NCBI RefSeq assembly: GCF_009650435.1
Contig: NZ_VVIP01000038.1
Location: 18,872 to 82,871 of the forward strand
DNA length: 64,000 nt
Source of the DNA: Foetidibacter luteolus
Lineage (GTDB): Bacteria > Bacteroidota > Bacteroidia > Chitinophagales > Chitinophagaceae
Reading direction: 5' to 3'
Part shown: positions 18,929-29,220 of the stretch, one piece after another
Layout of the letters: every line of letters begins with the position of its first letter
Numbering within the stretch: position 1 is the first letter of the stretch
Translations under genes and position numbers: made by a program
Notes under the pieces: generated by a model
The model's database searches: none
What the model saw: only the letters and a program-made list of their open reading frames with translations
What the model was told of the DNA's origin: nothing

Positions 18929-19063
18929 TTATTCAGCTATCCTGCACACAACTTATTCATTATCTTTTACTTACCTACAAAAACCACCTGATTGCCGATT
19001 GCGGGCTTTTTAAAAAAACCTTAGCATCCTGTATGCCGTAGGTATCCCAAAATCCAACGTCCA

Positions 19064-19303
19064 ATGACACTACCGGCTACGTTTTTATTTGAAGACAGTA
19101 TTACGCTGAGTGGCAAAAAGCACCGCGTACATGTAACTGCTATTAACCTTGATGAAGAAATTCTTTATTACCACTGCATTGTTGATAATACCCATAAGCT
19201 TAATATACGGCCTGGCTTTCATAACAACTGGATGAGCATTGGTCAGGGGCCTACCCTATTTTCCTGTGCTATCGGGCAGCTAATTGAGCGCAAAACCGAA
19301 TAA
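19064..19303 (+). CDS. Small hypothetical protein
   Basis: 79 residues, MTLPATFLFEDSITLSGKKH..., with alternating strands (SITLSGKKHRVHVTAINLDEEILYYHCIV) that suggest a small beta-sheet domain. No signal peptide or membrane segment. I do not recognise the family. It stands alone between recF and the porP/sprF gene, with no competing frame and a start close after a short AT-rich stretch; codon use is similar to neighbours. Confidence 0.5.
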   Translation: MTLPATFLFEDSITLSGKKHRVHVTAINLDEEILYYHCIVDNTHKLNIRPGFHNNWMSIGQGPTLFSCAIGQLIERKTE

Positions 19304-19477
19304 TCTGCCGTTTCCGGCGATAAAGCTTCTAAATTATTTAACCCGGATGCAGCATAAGCTGCCATTTATGCCTCTCTAATCATGGTTTTGTCCAGGCGTA
19401 AACATACTGCAAACGAATTTCATATAATCCGTACGCTATACAGGTTATATGTACAAATTAGTCGGGGGACTAAAAAA

Positions 19478-19516
19478 GAAAACTGCCGGGGATGAAAATC
19501 CTGCGGCAGTTTCTTT
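19478..19516 (-). terminator. Intrinsic terminator downstream of porP/sprF
   Basis: AAACTGCCG (19480-19488) pairs with CGGCAGTTT (19504-19512). A-run before and T-run after make it usable on both strands: it terminates the porP/sprF transcript and could also stop read-through from the small ORF at 19064. Confidence 0.75.
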
Positions 19517-19538
19517 TTGCTTTTGCTTTTGTTTATGT

Positions 19539-20567
19539 TCAGAACCGGGGGCACAAAACGGAGTTGCGGGTACTGTTATCCCTGTCAAGGAAACCAGAAT
19601 AAGAAAGTGACAGTTCTAACCCGCCCCTGCCCTGGCTGGCAGTGCGTAATTGAGATACGTTGATATCGTAACTAATTGCGAATGTGAAGGGTTTATAATC
19701 CAGTTTGAATACAGGTATAAAGGCATCTTTTACCCGCATAAAGCCGCCAAAGTGAACGATGTAATCCGGGTTATCCGGCTCGGCGCCAATTTTATAAGAA
19801 TATAAGGCACCCAGTATAGTTTCCTTATAATCAGCCTGCTTGCTATAATCTCCTTGGAGTGTTAAATAAGAAACCTCGTCAATACCAAACTTTACACCGG
19901 CAGACGCAACCAGTTTGGGGCTAAGCTCTATATTGGGGTTTTTGTAAAAAGAATTTTTAGGGCGGTTAAAATGATGATAAGCCAGGCCCAGGAAATAAAT
20001 ATCATCCAGCTTATCGCCAATAGTTGAATTATAACTCATGCCCACACTTGCATCCCAATAGTTGTAATTGGTGGTAAGCAGTTGCTCACCATCTGCCAGG
20101 GAGGGGTTCCAGCCCACACCGTCGAACTGGCTGTTGGTGGTTATTTTACTGCGGTCTATGCGGCGCTGCACCCAGCCGCCCATAAAACCCAGCGAAAGAT
20201 AACGTGTTTTATCGCCACTTAATGCCTTGTGGTAGTTTAAAGCAGGCAGCACATTGGTGGTGGTAAAGTTAGTAGTGCCGGCTTTATCCTGCAGCAACTG
20301 CATGCCCATGGTAATAAAATCGTACCCCTGCCCCACCGGTTGCTTGTATTCGGCGTTGAGGGAAGTTGTTTTAAAAGGCACGCCTACGCTGCCCCACTGG
20401 TTGCGGTAAACAGCCTGTACCCGCACATCGCCGGCAAACAAACCGGCCAATGAAGGATTACGCAGCAACGGCGCTTCAAAGAACTGCGAAAAATGCGCAT
20501 CCTGGCTACTAACCGTTTTCACCAGGCACATAGTCGTAATAACTACCAGGTAGTAGAGTTTTTTCAT
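19539..20567 (-). CDS. PorP/SprF-family type IX secretion outer membrane protein
   Basis: 342 residues with signal peptide MKKLYYLVVITTMCLVKTVSSQ. The mature start DAHFSQFFEAPLLRNPSLAG and RVQAVYRNQW are hallmarks of the PorP/SprF family, predicted outer membrane beta-barrels that help export or anchor specific large T9SS cargo. The chain consists of amphipathic strands. It lies downstream of the giant PKD protein with a type-B sorting domain on the same strand, the arrangement seen for SprB and SprF in gliding Flavobacterium. A family-1 repeat sits between the two genes, so whether they share a transcript is uncertain. Confidence 0.93.
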   Translation of the reverse strand: MKKLYYLVVITTMCLVKTVSSQDAHFSQFFEAPLLRNPSLAGLFAGDVRVQAVYRNQWGSVGVPFKTTSLNAEYKQPVGQGYDFITMGMQLLQDKAGTTNFTTTNVLPALNYHKALSGDKTRYLSLGFMGGWVQRRIDRSKITTNSQFDGVGWNPSLADGEQLLTTNYNYWDASVGMSYNSTIGDKLDDIYFLGLAYHHFNRPKNSFYKNPNIELSPKLVASAGVKFGIDEVSYLTLQGDYSKQADYKETILGALYSYKIGAEPDNPDYIVHFGGFMRVKDAFIPVFKLDYKPFTFAISYDINVSQLRTASQGRGGLELSLSYSGFLDRDNSTRNSVLCPRF

Positions 20568-20686
20568 TGATATTGGATATTAGATTTTATTGCTGCCCGT
20601 TCCTTTGCTTCACAAAAAAAAACCGGCTGAACTATTTTTAATTTTCATTGCAACCCGCTTGCCGATAAACAACAGGTGTCACCACC

Positions 20687-20794
20687 GGGTGAGGGATTGA
20701 AGCGGAAAGCCCGCAACCACCGTAGCCTTAGCGAAGGTGGTGAGGACTTGCAGCGAAAAGCCCGACCCCTTGCGATAGCTTGGGGGCACCCCCT
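20687..20794 (-). repeat. Family-1 dispersed repeat, copy d
   Basis: GGGTGAGGGATTGAAGCGG head and CGACCCCTTGCGATAGCTTG tail, but the body differs: it has CCCGCAACCACCGTAGCC...GGTGGTGAGGACTTGCAGCG in place of the GGTGAGGCCATCGCAGCC section. CACC(20718-21 region) and GGTG arms could still form a central hairpin. It lies between the PKD gene and porP/sprF. Confidence 0.75.
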
Positions 20795-20834
20795 GATTCT
20801 TTCTCTCTCACAAAACCCGTGACCCTATAGCAGC

Positions 20835-23800
20835 TTAACGCAGCAGCGTTACATTACCCTTCATGGGGAATATGTTGCCATTATCGCATACTATATCAAT
20901 CATGTATATGTACACATCTGAAGCCTGTGGCCGGCCATTGTAAATGCCGTTCCAGCCCTGACTTTGATCGTTTGCTTTAAAATTGTTCCGCTCAAAAATC
21001 ATTTGCCCCCAGCGGTTAAATATGCGCATGCTCTTTATGCTGAAGTAGCCATCCGCCCCACGTGGGAAGAAATAATCATTGGCCCCATCGTTATTGGGCG
21101 AAAACGTATTGGGAATAAAAATGTTGGTATTGTTACACAGCACACTGATAGTAACCTGGTCTGTAGCGGTGCAGCCACCCGGGTTATAAGCGATAGCCGT
21201 GTAGGTAATGTTAGCCTGTGCATTGGTTACCGGGTTGGGGCAATCTGTACAGGAAAGCCAGGTAGCAGGCTCCCAACGGTAGCCCGAAACATCAGCCGAA
21301 GCGGTAGTACGTAACGTATCCCTTAACCCGATGTTCAGGTTTTTAAAGCTGTCAATAATGTTAAAAGAGGGTTTAGGGTAAACTGTAATTGTTACGGTAG
21401 CTGTTTCTTTAAAACAGCCCTGGTTATCGCTGCCGGTAACCGTAAAGGTTGTTGTGGTGGCAGGTGAGGCTTCAGGGTTGAAACTATTGGGATTGGTTAG
21501 TAAGCTGGCAGGTTGCCACTGGTACGTTTCGGCACCGGAAGCTGTTAACTGTACCTTCTGGCCGACGCAAAGCGTATCGCCTGCGGAAACGGTGAGCTGT
21601 AATGGCATTTTTACGCTTACTAGCACAGAATCTGTAGCGGAGCAACCAGCAACAGTAGTACCGGTAACATAGTAAGTAGTGGCAGTATCAGGCGCTGCCA
21701 TTGGCGCTGCACAATTGGTACAGCTTAAAGATGGGTGCGCCGCCCACTGATAGGTGGTTGCACCGGTAGCCTGCAGGTTGGTGGTTTGGCCAAGACAAAG
21801 CGAATTATCCGCACCGGCATTTACCGTTGGCGGGTTTAATACCAGCAAAGGATGGTCTGCCGTATCTGCACAGCCGAAGGTATTGGTAGCTATAAGACTC
21901 GCTGTATAGCTGCCCGCTGTGGCATAGGTGTAACCGGGGTTTTGCAGGGCTGAAGTATCGTTACCGGCAAACAGCCATTTATACGTTGCCGGGGTTGCAT
22001 CCGCATTGGCTGAAGCGAACTGCATAGCAGTGGCCACACAAACAGAATCCGGCGCTGTAATAGTTATTTTAGGAGACGGGTTAACGGTGGTATTCACTTC
22101 CATAGAAGCGGTGGATCGGCAGCCCAGCTTTGAATTAACCACCAGCCTAACTGTATAATTACCGGTTGCATTAAAGGCATGAGCCGGGTTTTTTCTGTTG
22201 TTGAGCACGGTGCCATCGCCAAACACCCAGTTGTAGGTAGTGGCTTCGTCATTAAATGTTAGCGATGAATCCCTGAAGCGTATTACGGCGGAATCGCAGT
22301 TGCTGATGAGTTCAGGTACAAACGCGGCTTTTATACCGGCAATCTGCAGTGTATCCTTACCTGCAATACCCACTTTACAATTGTTGTTATCAATCAATAC
22401 CAGGTTTGGCAGGTAATTGCCAGCTTCTTTATATGTGTGTTTGGTGCTGCTGCCTGCTGTTATGGTAACGCCATCGCCAAAGCCCCAGATGTAAGTGGTT
22501 GTATTCTTTACTTCGGCCACAAAGGGCACGCTGGCAGGTGCGCAACTATCCAGCTTGGGATAGGTAAATCTGCCGGAAGGCCCTTTTAATACAATGAGCT
22601 GGGATGCAGTATCTGTACAATTACCAAAGCCCTGTGCCACCAGTGTAACCTTATAATCCCCGCCCTGCGGAAACAGGTGTTCAGGTTCGTAAACATCCGA
22701 AGTGTTACCGTCAGCAAAGTTCCAACTAACAGAACTGTAGCCGGAAGAAGTGTTTACAGGCTCGATCAAAAGCGGTGGGCAGGTAGCAAAAGTATCTGTT
22801 ACGGTAAACGCCGCCCTGGGATTGGAAATAGTAACAATATTTGCCTTGGTTATACTGTCTGTACAGCCAAACCTGTCTGTTACTTTCAATGCTACGGTGT
22901 AAATACCCTCTGCTGCGTATGTATGGCCCGGATTTTTGGTTGTACCCTGTTTTCCATTGCCATAGTACCATTTGTAAGTAAGGTCGAGCCCTTCGGATAA
23001 GTTTGTAAAACCAACACTGGAACTTGTACACCTTATGGAGTCCCTCGGCTTAAAGTCTGCCAGTGGCTGGGTAATAATAACAGCGTTTCTTTTGGTTACA
23101 GAATCTACGCAACCAAAAGCATCTTTAACGGTAAGTTTCACATCAAAAGAATCAGCCGTTGTGTATTGGTGGCTTACAGGAGAAGTGGCAATGGTTTGTT
23201 GCTGTCCGTCGCCATAGCTCCATATCCATTGGGTAATGGGGTGCGTACCATCTGTTTTGGTTTTATCTGTAAACTCAATGCTGCCGTTAATACATGTGCC
23301 TGCATCGTTTACAAATGCCGCATCCGGCCCATACACATTAAAGTTGATGGCTTTTTTAACTGTATCCCGGCAACCCAGTACGTCCCTTGTTACCAGCATA
23401 GGCTCAAAGCTGCCGGTTTTGGTATAACGGTACGTTTTGCTGGAAAAAGATTTGCCGAAACCGCTTGTACTGCCGTCTCCATAAACCCAGCTAAAGCCGG
23501 CTATATTGTCAATATTGTAATTATTTGCTGTAAATACTACGGAATCGTTGCGGCACAAATCAGTACCGGCGCTTTGGGCGGTGTAGCTAAAGCCTGGTTT
23601 TTCGTCAATTACCAGTACGCTGGTTTCGTATTCATCCGTACACTGGCCGTTGGCAACGCTTAGTTTAACACGGTAGTTGCCGGGTTTGGCATAAGTATAT
23701 TTAGGGTTGAACTCTGTGGATGTGTTACCGTCGCCAAAATTCCAGGTGTAAGAAGTAGCGTCTATTGACCGGTTGGTAAATTGTTTAAAGTAAGGCTGGG

Positions 23801-25652
23801 AGCAATCTACCACAGTGGTAAACCTGGATACCGGCGGTTTAATATGTATATATTCCTTAATGGTAACCGAGTCTTCGCAACCAGCACTCATTACGGTTAG
23901 TGTTATGGAGAAGTGGCCGGTATCTTTATAAATATGTGATGGGTTTTGCAGTGTGGATGAAGTGCCGTCGCCAAAGTTCCAGAACCAGTCAGTAATTTTT
24001 CCGGTAGATAGGTCTTTAAATTTGATAGGGAGCCTGGCACAGCTTTCCAGCGGGTCTGCAGAAAAAGCGGCTTTAGGCTTTTCGCCCGCAACCACAGCGT
24101 TGGCATACTTTAATGTATCCGCACAACCGCTGGCTGTAGTTGCAATAAGCGATACGGTATAAGAGCCGGGCAAAGTATAGGCATGGGAAGGCGAAGCTTC
24201 GTTGGAAGTGGTACCGTCGCCAAAGCTCCACACATAGGTAGTAATTGGTTCCGGCGAGTTGATGACAGGTTCAAACTTAACTGTAGCTGGCAGACAGACT
24301 TTTGCAGGTAGGTTTTGAAATTTGGTAATTTTTGGCGGGCCAATCTTTACCAGTGCTTTTTTAACGAGGGAATCTGTGCAACCGCCATCCGTAACCGCCA
24401 CCAGCTTTACATCGTAATCGCCTTTTTCGGTATAGGTGTGCGAAGCGTTGGCAGTTAATGCTGTGCCGCCATCTCCAAAATACCATTGATAGGCGGATGC
24501 GCCTGTGCTGGTGTTGGTAAACTGCACCGTGTTGGGAATGGTGCATGTTTCAAGTGTTCCGATTGTATTAAAAGCGATAACCGGTTTGTTGGATATGGTG
24601 ATTGTTTTTGTAATGGAATCAACACAGCTTCCAAAATCGGCCACCAGTTTAACCGTATAATCGCCGGGTGACTTAAAACTATGGCTGGCATCAATACCTG
24701 TAGCAGTACTGCCATCGCCAAAATACCAGGTTGCACTGGTAGGGCGGGGCGCCGAAGCATTGGTAAAAACAGAGGCGCCATTTACGCAAGTATTGGCAGG
24801 CAAAGAAAAATCGGCCTTTACGGTGCCGATAGAGATAGTTTTAGCAGCGGTATCTGAACAGCCAAACTCATCAGAGGTAATAAGCTGCACATTAAAATCC
24901 CCTGCCCGGGTATAGGTATAAGAAGGGTTTAGGGATGAAGCTGTAGAACCGTCTCCAAAGAGCCATTGATAAGTGTAGTTGGCCAGGGGGGTGGTTTCGT
25001 TTACCAAAGAAACCGGTGTGGGTGGTTTGCAGGCATTGATATAACTGTAAGAAAAGCCTGACTGCATGCCCCCGTTTACAGTGATATAATCCGTAAGCTG
25101 AACTGTTTGCCGGCACCCAAAACTGTTACGCAAGGTCAGCGCTACGCTGAATGTGTCTGCAACAATATATATAGTGGAAGGGTTTGTACTGGTTGAAATT
25201 TTACCGTCACCAAAATCCCATATACGTTCTACAATGCTGCCGGAACCTGCTGTGCTTTTATCTGTAAATACCACTTCAAGCGGCGCACAACCAGTTAATG
25301 TGGCAGCGGAAAAATCTATCGCGGGCAGGGCATAAACAACAATGTAGCCGGTTTTTAAAAGGGAGTCTTTGCCATCAGCACCAGTAACCACCAGTTTTAC
25401 ATTATAAGTACCGGGAGAAACATAAATAGCGCCTGGGTTTTGCTCTGTAGATACATCGCCGTTGCCCAAATCCCACCTGTACCCGGTGGGGTTACCGGTG
25501 GAATTATCCTGGAACTGTACCACAAGCGGTGGACAACCCGAAGTTATGTTAGCCGTAAATGCTGCCTTTGGCTGTGCCCACACAAAACTGCATACAAAAC
25601 ATAGCAGTAGTGTTACGCTTGCACACCGCACGAAGGGTTGCAGGTTTTTCAA
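20835..25652 (-). CDS. Giant PKD-repeat surface protein with T9SS type-B sorting domain (SprB-like)
   Basis: 1605 residues, signal peptide to about residue 26 (CSFVWAQ). About 15 PKD-type repeats fill residues 28-1330; each carries a variant of W-x-F-G-D-G (DFGDGK, LFGDGS, YFGDGS, NFGDGT, VYGDGS, SYGDGQ, GFGDGV and so on) and a Cys before the next unit. Two Ig-like units follow with NAGADNSLCLGQTTNLQATG and SAGDTLCVGQKVQLTASG. The C-terminus NIFIPNTFSPNNDGANDYF ... MRIFNRWGQMIFER is the gliding-type (type-B) sorting domain. The protein should be exported by T9SS and displayed or released as an adhesin or motility filament. PorP/SprF is encoded downstream. Confidence 0.95.
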   Translation of the reverse strand: MKNLQPFVRCASVTLLLCFVCSFVWAQPKAAFTANITSGCPPLVVQFQDNSTGNPTGYRWDLGNGDVSTEQNPGAIYVSPGTYNVKLVVTGADGKDSLLKTGYIVVYALPAIDFSAATLTGCAPLEVVFTDKSTAGSGSIVERIWDFGDGKISTSTNPSTIYIVADTFSVALTLRNSFGCRQTVQLTDYITVNGGMQSGFSYSYINACKPPTPVSLVNETTPLANYTYQWLFGDGSTASSLNPSYTYTRAGDFNVQLITSDEFGCSDTAAKTISIGTVKADFSLPANTCVNGASVFTNASAPRPTSATWYFGDGSTATGIDASHSFKSPGDYTVKLVADFGSCVDSITKTITISNKPVIAFNTIGTLETCTIPNTVQFTNTSTGASAYQWYFGDGGTALTANASHTYTEKGDYDVKLVAVTDGGCTDSLVKKALVKIGPPKITKFQNLPAKVCLPATVKFEPVINSPEPITTYVWSFGDGTTSNEASPSHAYTLPGSYTVSLIATTASGCADTLKYANAVVAGEKPKAAFSADPLESCARLPIKFKDLSTGKITDWFWNFGDGTSSTLQNPSHIYKDTGHFSITLTVMSAGCEDSVTIKEYIHIKPPVSRFTTVVDCSQPYFKQFTNRSIDATSYTWNFGDGNTSTEFNPKYTYAKPGNYRVKLSVANGQCTDEYETSVLVIDEKPGFSYTAQSAGTDLCRNDSVVFTANNYNIDNIAGFSWVYGDGSTSGFGKSFSSKTYRYTKTGSFEPMLVTRDVLGCRDTVKKAINFNVYGPDAAFVNDAGTCINGSIEFTDKTKTDGTHPITQWIWSYGDGQQQTIATSPVSHQYTTADSFDVKLTVKDAFGCVDSVTKRNAVIITQPLADFKPRDSIRCTSSSVGFTNLSEGLDLTYKWYYGNGKQGTTKNPGHTYAAEGIYTVALKVTDRFGCTDSITKANIVTISNPRAAFTVTDTFATCPPLLIEPVNTSSGYSSVSWNFADGNTSDVYEPEHLFPQGGDYKVTLVAQGFGNCTDTASQLIVLKGPSGRFTYPKLDSCAPASVPFVAEVKNTTTYIWGFGDGVTITAGSSTKHTYKEAGNYLPNLVLIDNNNCKVGIAGKDTLQIAGIKAAFVPELISNCDSAVIRFRDSSLTFNDEATTYNWVFGDGTVLNNRKNPAHAFNATGNYTVRLVVNSKLGCRSTASMEVNTTVNPSPKITITAPDSVCVATAMQFASANADATPATYKWLFAGNDTSALQNPGYTYATAGSYTASLIATNTFGCADTADHPLLVLNPPTVNAGADNSLCLGQTTNLQATGATTYQWAAHPSLSCTNCAAPMAAPDTATTYYVTGTTVAGCSATDSVLVSVKMPLQLTVSAGDTLCVGQKVQLTASGAETYQWQPASLLTNPNSFNPEASPATTTTFTVTGSDNQGCFKETATVTITVYPKPSFNIIDSFKNLNIGLRDTLRTTASADVSGYRWEPATWLSCTDCPNPVTNAQANITYTAIAYNPGGCTATDQVTISVLCNNTNIFIPNTFSPNNDGANDYFFPRGADGYFSIKSMRIFNRWGQMIFERNNFKANDQSQGWNGIYNGRPQASDVYIYMIDIVCDNGNIFPMKGNVTLLR

Positions 25653-25891
25653 TTTTCGGATATTTGATTTTAAACTCCCCCTTTCAGATATATCTCCGCA
25701 ACACTATTACATCAATAGGGTTGCAGAATATGCCTGTTGAAAATTAGCTGTCTTAGTTGTCCTGACCTGGAATTGAATTCATCTTAGAAGAATCGGTTTT
25801 TTCAGAGGCTAAATAAGTGTTTATATCTAAAAGGTTATTAATATATTGGATGTTATGCGAAAATGCACATAAACTGCCAATCAAAAAAATA

Positions 25892-27376
25892 TTATGGCTT
25901 AAATTTTAAGTGCAGGTAGTTTATAAAACGATTAAAATTTAAATTTTCGCCTGTTATCTTTTTTATTAATTCTTCGCTTTCAAATTGTTTTCCATAACAG
26001 TGCAAATGGGTGCGCAGCCATTTCAACAGTTGCGCCGTATCTCCGGATGCTATTTTATCTTCCAGCCCCTCTATATCCTGGCTTGCTTTCTCAAACAACT
26101 GTGCCGCATAAAAGCTGCCCAGGCTGTAGGTAGGAAAATATCCAAAGCTTCCGTGGCTCCAGTGTACATCCTGCAGGCAGCCCCTTTTATCATCCGGTAC
26201 ATCCACACCCAGGTTCTCTTTGTACAGTTGGTTCCACCGCTTGGGAATATCGGCTGTTGCCAGGCTGCCTTCCATAATCTGTTTTTCTACCAGGTAGCGC
26301 ACTTTAACATGAAAGTGGTAGCTTATCTCATCAGCTTCTGTACGTATAAAGGAAGGCTGTACTTTATTAATCGCCCTGAAAAACTGCTCCACCTCAACGC
26401 TTTCTAACTGCTTAGGGAAGAACTTTTTCAGTTGCGGCAGGTAATGCTTCCAGAAAGCCTTGCTGCGGCCCACACAATTTTCCCAAAGCCTGCTCTGGGA
26501 TTCGTGGATGCTTAAGGATGCATACTCACCGGAAGGCAGGCCATATTCCTCATCAGGCAAGCCCTGTTCATACAGGCCGTGGCCGGCTTCGTGTATGCAG
26601 CTCCAGGTCATGTTGGCAAAGTCATGCTCATCAATGCGGGTGGTAAGCCGCACATCCCTTGCGGAGAAGTTGGTAGTAAAGGGATGTTCAGAAATATCCT
26701 GACGGCCTGCGTCCAGGTCAAAGCCAAGTTCTTTAACAAGATACATGCCCCAGTCCCATTGTTCTTTTTTTGGGTAAAGCTGGTGTAAAAAGGCATCATC
26801 CACCATAATTGACTGTGCCTGCTGCATCAATTCTTTCAACGGCCCGGTTATGTCGTTAAACAGTTTATCCAGCATGGCTACGGTTGCGCCTTTTTCATAC
26901 TCGTTCAGCAGGGCATTGTATGGGTGCTCTTTATAGCCCAGCAGTTCAGCCTCCTGCCGTTTAAGGCTTACCAGTTTATCCAGCGCCGGTTCAAATATTG
27001 CAAAACTGTTTTGTTTCCTGGCATCCATCCATGCATAAAACGCGGCGGATACAGATTCGCTCATTTCCCGTACAAAGGCTGCGCTGAATTTCTTCTGCTT
27101 ATCGTATTCCTCCAGCGTAACCGCCACATTCCTTGCTTCAATGACTGATAAGCCCGGCGTGCCACTAAGTTCATGCAACAGGGCCCCCAGTTTTTCATCC
27201 GTAAATAAGCCATGCGCCGTTTCAGATAATGTAGCCAGTTGCCGGGCCCTTGCACCAGCGCCCTTGGCAGGCAGGTAAGTTTCCTGGTCCCACTGTAAAA
27301 CAGCCGCCGCGTATTTCACATCGGCAATACGTTGCATTTTATTACGGTAGTTATTGTAAAGTTCAGCGCTTGTCAT
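25892..27376 (-). CDS. M32-family metallocarboxypeptidase (Taq carboxypeptidase type)
   Basis: 494 residues, the standard length of M32 enzymes. The zinc site HEAGH is at 262-266, with the family-specific HESQSRLWEN at 291-300 and DVRLTTR at 241-247. The C-terminal IRTEADEISYHFHVKVRYLVEKQ motif is also characteristic. These cytoplasmic enzymes release C-terminal residues from peptides with broad specificity. No signal peptide. It stands alone, with a 240-base gap to the PKD gene on one side and repeats on the other. Confidence 0.96.
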   Translation of the reverse strand: MTSAELYNNYRNKMQRIADVKYAAAVLQWDQETYLPAKGAGARARQLATLSETAHGLFTDEKLGALLHELSGTPGLSVIEARNVAVTLEEYDKQKKFSAAFVREMSESVSAAFYAWMDARKQNSFAIFEPALDKLVSLKRQEAELLGYKEHPYNALLNEYEKGATVAMLDKLFNDITGPLKELMQQAQSIMVDDAFLHQLYPKKEQWDWGMYLVKELGFDLDAGRQDISEHPFTTNFSARDVRLTTRIDEHDFANMTWSCIHEAGHGLYEQGLPDEEYGLPSGEYASLSIHESQSRLWENCVGRSKAFWKHYLPQLKKFFPKQLESVEVEQFFRAINKVQPSFIRTEADEISYHFHVKVRYLVEKQIMEGSLATADIPKRWNQLYKENLGVDVPDDKRGCLQDVHWSHGSFGYFPTYSLGSFYAAQLFEKASQDIEGLEDKIASGDTAQLLKWLRTHLHCYGKQFESEELIKKITGENLNFNRFINYLHLKFKP

Positions 27377-27470
27377 AAATTATGTTGTTTGCTACAAATA
27401 TATTCATCGGTGCGGCAATGTTAGCTTGACAATGTTAGCAAGCTAAAGCTTGGAATAAAAGGAATTTTCA

Positions 27471-27572
27471 GGGGGTGTCCCTCGTACCTCGGGCCGGGCT
27501 TTCCGCTATTACTCCGGCACAAAAGCCCGGCTGCGATGGCCTCACCGGGGTAACCGCTTCAATCCCTCACCC
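27471..27572 (+). repeat. Family-1 dispersed repeat, copy e
   Basis: GGGGGTGTCCCTCGTACCTCG start, shared CTTTCCGCTATTACTCCGGC body, end TTCAATCCCTCACCC. It has the same end type as copy a and is followed by degenerate GTTGCAGGATACAGGTTACC words. Confidence 0.8.
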
Positions 27573-27712
27573 GAAAACCCGTTGCCAGTTGCAGGATACA
27601 GGTTACCGGTCTGTTGAGGGGTAAAAGATTGCTGATTTGATTGGTTGATGAAGTGAAGGACAAATTCAATGCCTTCTAACATTAAACTTTGAACAAACGA
27701 ACATTGAACAAC

Positions 27713-27935
27713 AAAGCCCCATCGGGGCGGCATGTTAGTAGCAGCAACGGTAAACATCAGGTAATGGAGCGCCGTAGGTGCGATACGTTAGGCAGGCTGA
27801 TAACCTGCGGAATGATTAATGCAAATATCACCCGGTAACACACCCTGAATAACATACCGCCTCTACGAGGCTTTGCAGAAAGAAATTATGCTTTATCAAC
27901 CAGCTACTAACATGCCGCTCCTACGGAGCTTGAGG
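27713..27935. repeat. Family-3 palindrome cluster
   Basis: Units include AGCCCCATCGGGGC, GCCTCTACGAGGC and GCTCCTACGGAGC, with linker words (AACATACCGCC, CATGTTAGTAGC) shared with the 11 kb arrays. Together with copy e it fills the 724-base gap before the ankyrin gene; no ORF is convincing there. Confidence 0.6.
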
Positions 27936-28100
27936 CAAGCTGGCAAACCTGCATTCAACCAAGGGGTTACATAGCTTGCTTTTTGTTTTCTCTTGATACA
28001 ACTTTGAATCTTAATTTTAGATATGGTGATAGTAAGCCCAAAGTATTTTACGACTTTGTAAACTGGGCAGAAAATATAAAAGCTAAATATCTGCAACACC

Positions 28101-29084
28101 ATGATAAAGCCAATTGAATTGAAGCTAAACCTGCCGGTAAAACTTTCTGATGGCATTATCTCCACCACTTCAAAAGTGTGGGATGTTTTAGTGGCAAGTA
28201 AAAATGGCAACCTGGAAACAGTAAAGAGAATGGCTGAAGAATGCCCCCAACTAATGTATGCCCAGTACAACTATACACCACCTATTCATTTTGCTGTGCG
28301 GCAAGGGCATATTGAGTTAGTAAAATTCTTATTAAGCAACGGAGCGTATGATGCCGGTTATAAAATTTATCCTTTTTTAGACCCGCTGCAAACAATAGCG
28401 CAAGACAGGGAATACTTTGAAATAACCGCTTTATTAAGCGAATATGCCAGCGATGGTTTGCTACAAAAGTTTAAAGGCGACAACGGAGAAATCATTTTCA
28501 ACAGAACGGCTGAACAGGTTGAATTTGAAAAAGCAGTTGACAGCAACGATTTAGAAAAGACCGAAGCAATACTGCAACAGCACCCGGAGTTTGCAAAAGA
28601 TGAAACATACTTCTGGGGCGAAGGAATTTTGCTGTTTGCTGTAAAAGAAAACAACCGACCGATGATTGATTTATTAATGAGCTATGGGGCCAAAGTTCCG
28701 GACATACTTAAATGGGCGCAATTTTATTATTTTGAACACAACGACGGCGCCCCCTACATTATGCAAAAAGGTATGAACCCCAATACCATGAGCTGGCACC
28801 ATGTTACCCTTCTTCATGACATGGCGCAAAAAGGAAACATTGCCAAAGCTGAACTGCTGCTAAAATATGGCGCCGGAATAAACGCTGTTGACGAAGAATA
28901 TCAAAGTACACCCTTGGGTATGGCCGCCAGGTGGGGGCAGCATGAAATGGTAACGCTTTTACTTAAACACGGAGCCAATACAAGCGCAGCAGGAGCTTTG
29001 TGGGCAACACCTTTGGCCTGGGCAAAGAAAAAAGGATTTACAGATATTGAAGAAACACTGGTAAATGCAGGGGCCACGCACTAA
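28101..29084 (+). CDS. Ankyrin-repeat protein
   Basis: 327 residues. Ankyrin units are visible as TPPIHFAVRQGHIELVKFLLSNGA (about 54-77), EGILLFAVKENNRPMIDLLMSYGA (about 173-196), WHHVTLLHDMAQKGNIAKAELLLKYGA and STPLGMAARWGQHEMVTLLLKHGA (described by ends only: the last ends LLLKHGA near 302), and a final TPLAWAKKKGFTDIEETLVNAG. A more divergent middle region (about 90-165) includes QDREYFEITALLSEYASDG. No signal peptide or catalytic domain, so it is probably a cytoplasmic protein-binding scaffold. It stands alone between repeat-rich gaps. Confidence 0.88.
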   Translation: MIKPIELKLNLPVKLSDGIISTTSKVWDVLVASKNGNLETVKRMAEECPQLMYAQYNYTPPIHFAVRQGHIELVKFLLSNGAYDAGYKIYPFLDPLQTIAQDREYFEITALLSEYASDGLLQKFKGDNGEIIFNRTAEQVEFEKAVDSNDLEKTEAILQQHPEFAKDETYFWGEGILLFAVKENNRPMIDLLMSYGAKVPDILKWAQFYYFEHNDGAPYIMQKGMNPNTMSWHHVTLLHDMAQKGNIAKAELLLKYGAGINAVDEEYQSTPLGMAARWGQHEMVTLLLKHGANTSAAGALWATPLAWAKKKGFTDIEETLVNAGATH

Positions 29085-29126
29085 TGTTGAGCATTTTTTA
29101 CTAACAGTTCATTAATTGCAACACCC

Positions 29127-29220
29127 GCTACCCTGCGGGCAAAGCTGCGTAGCGGACAAGGCGTACAAGTGAGTGACACAACCATAGCCCAATAGCAGTA
29201 CCTCCTGCCGGGTACATAAA
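29127..29220 (+). repeat. Family-2 dispersed repeat, copy 4 (long form)
   Basis: One of the most complete copies: GCTACCCTGCGGGCAAAGC, GCGTAGCGGACAAGGC, then GTACAAGTGAGTGACACAAC, then CCTCCTGCCGGGTACATAAA. Confidence 0.75.
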
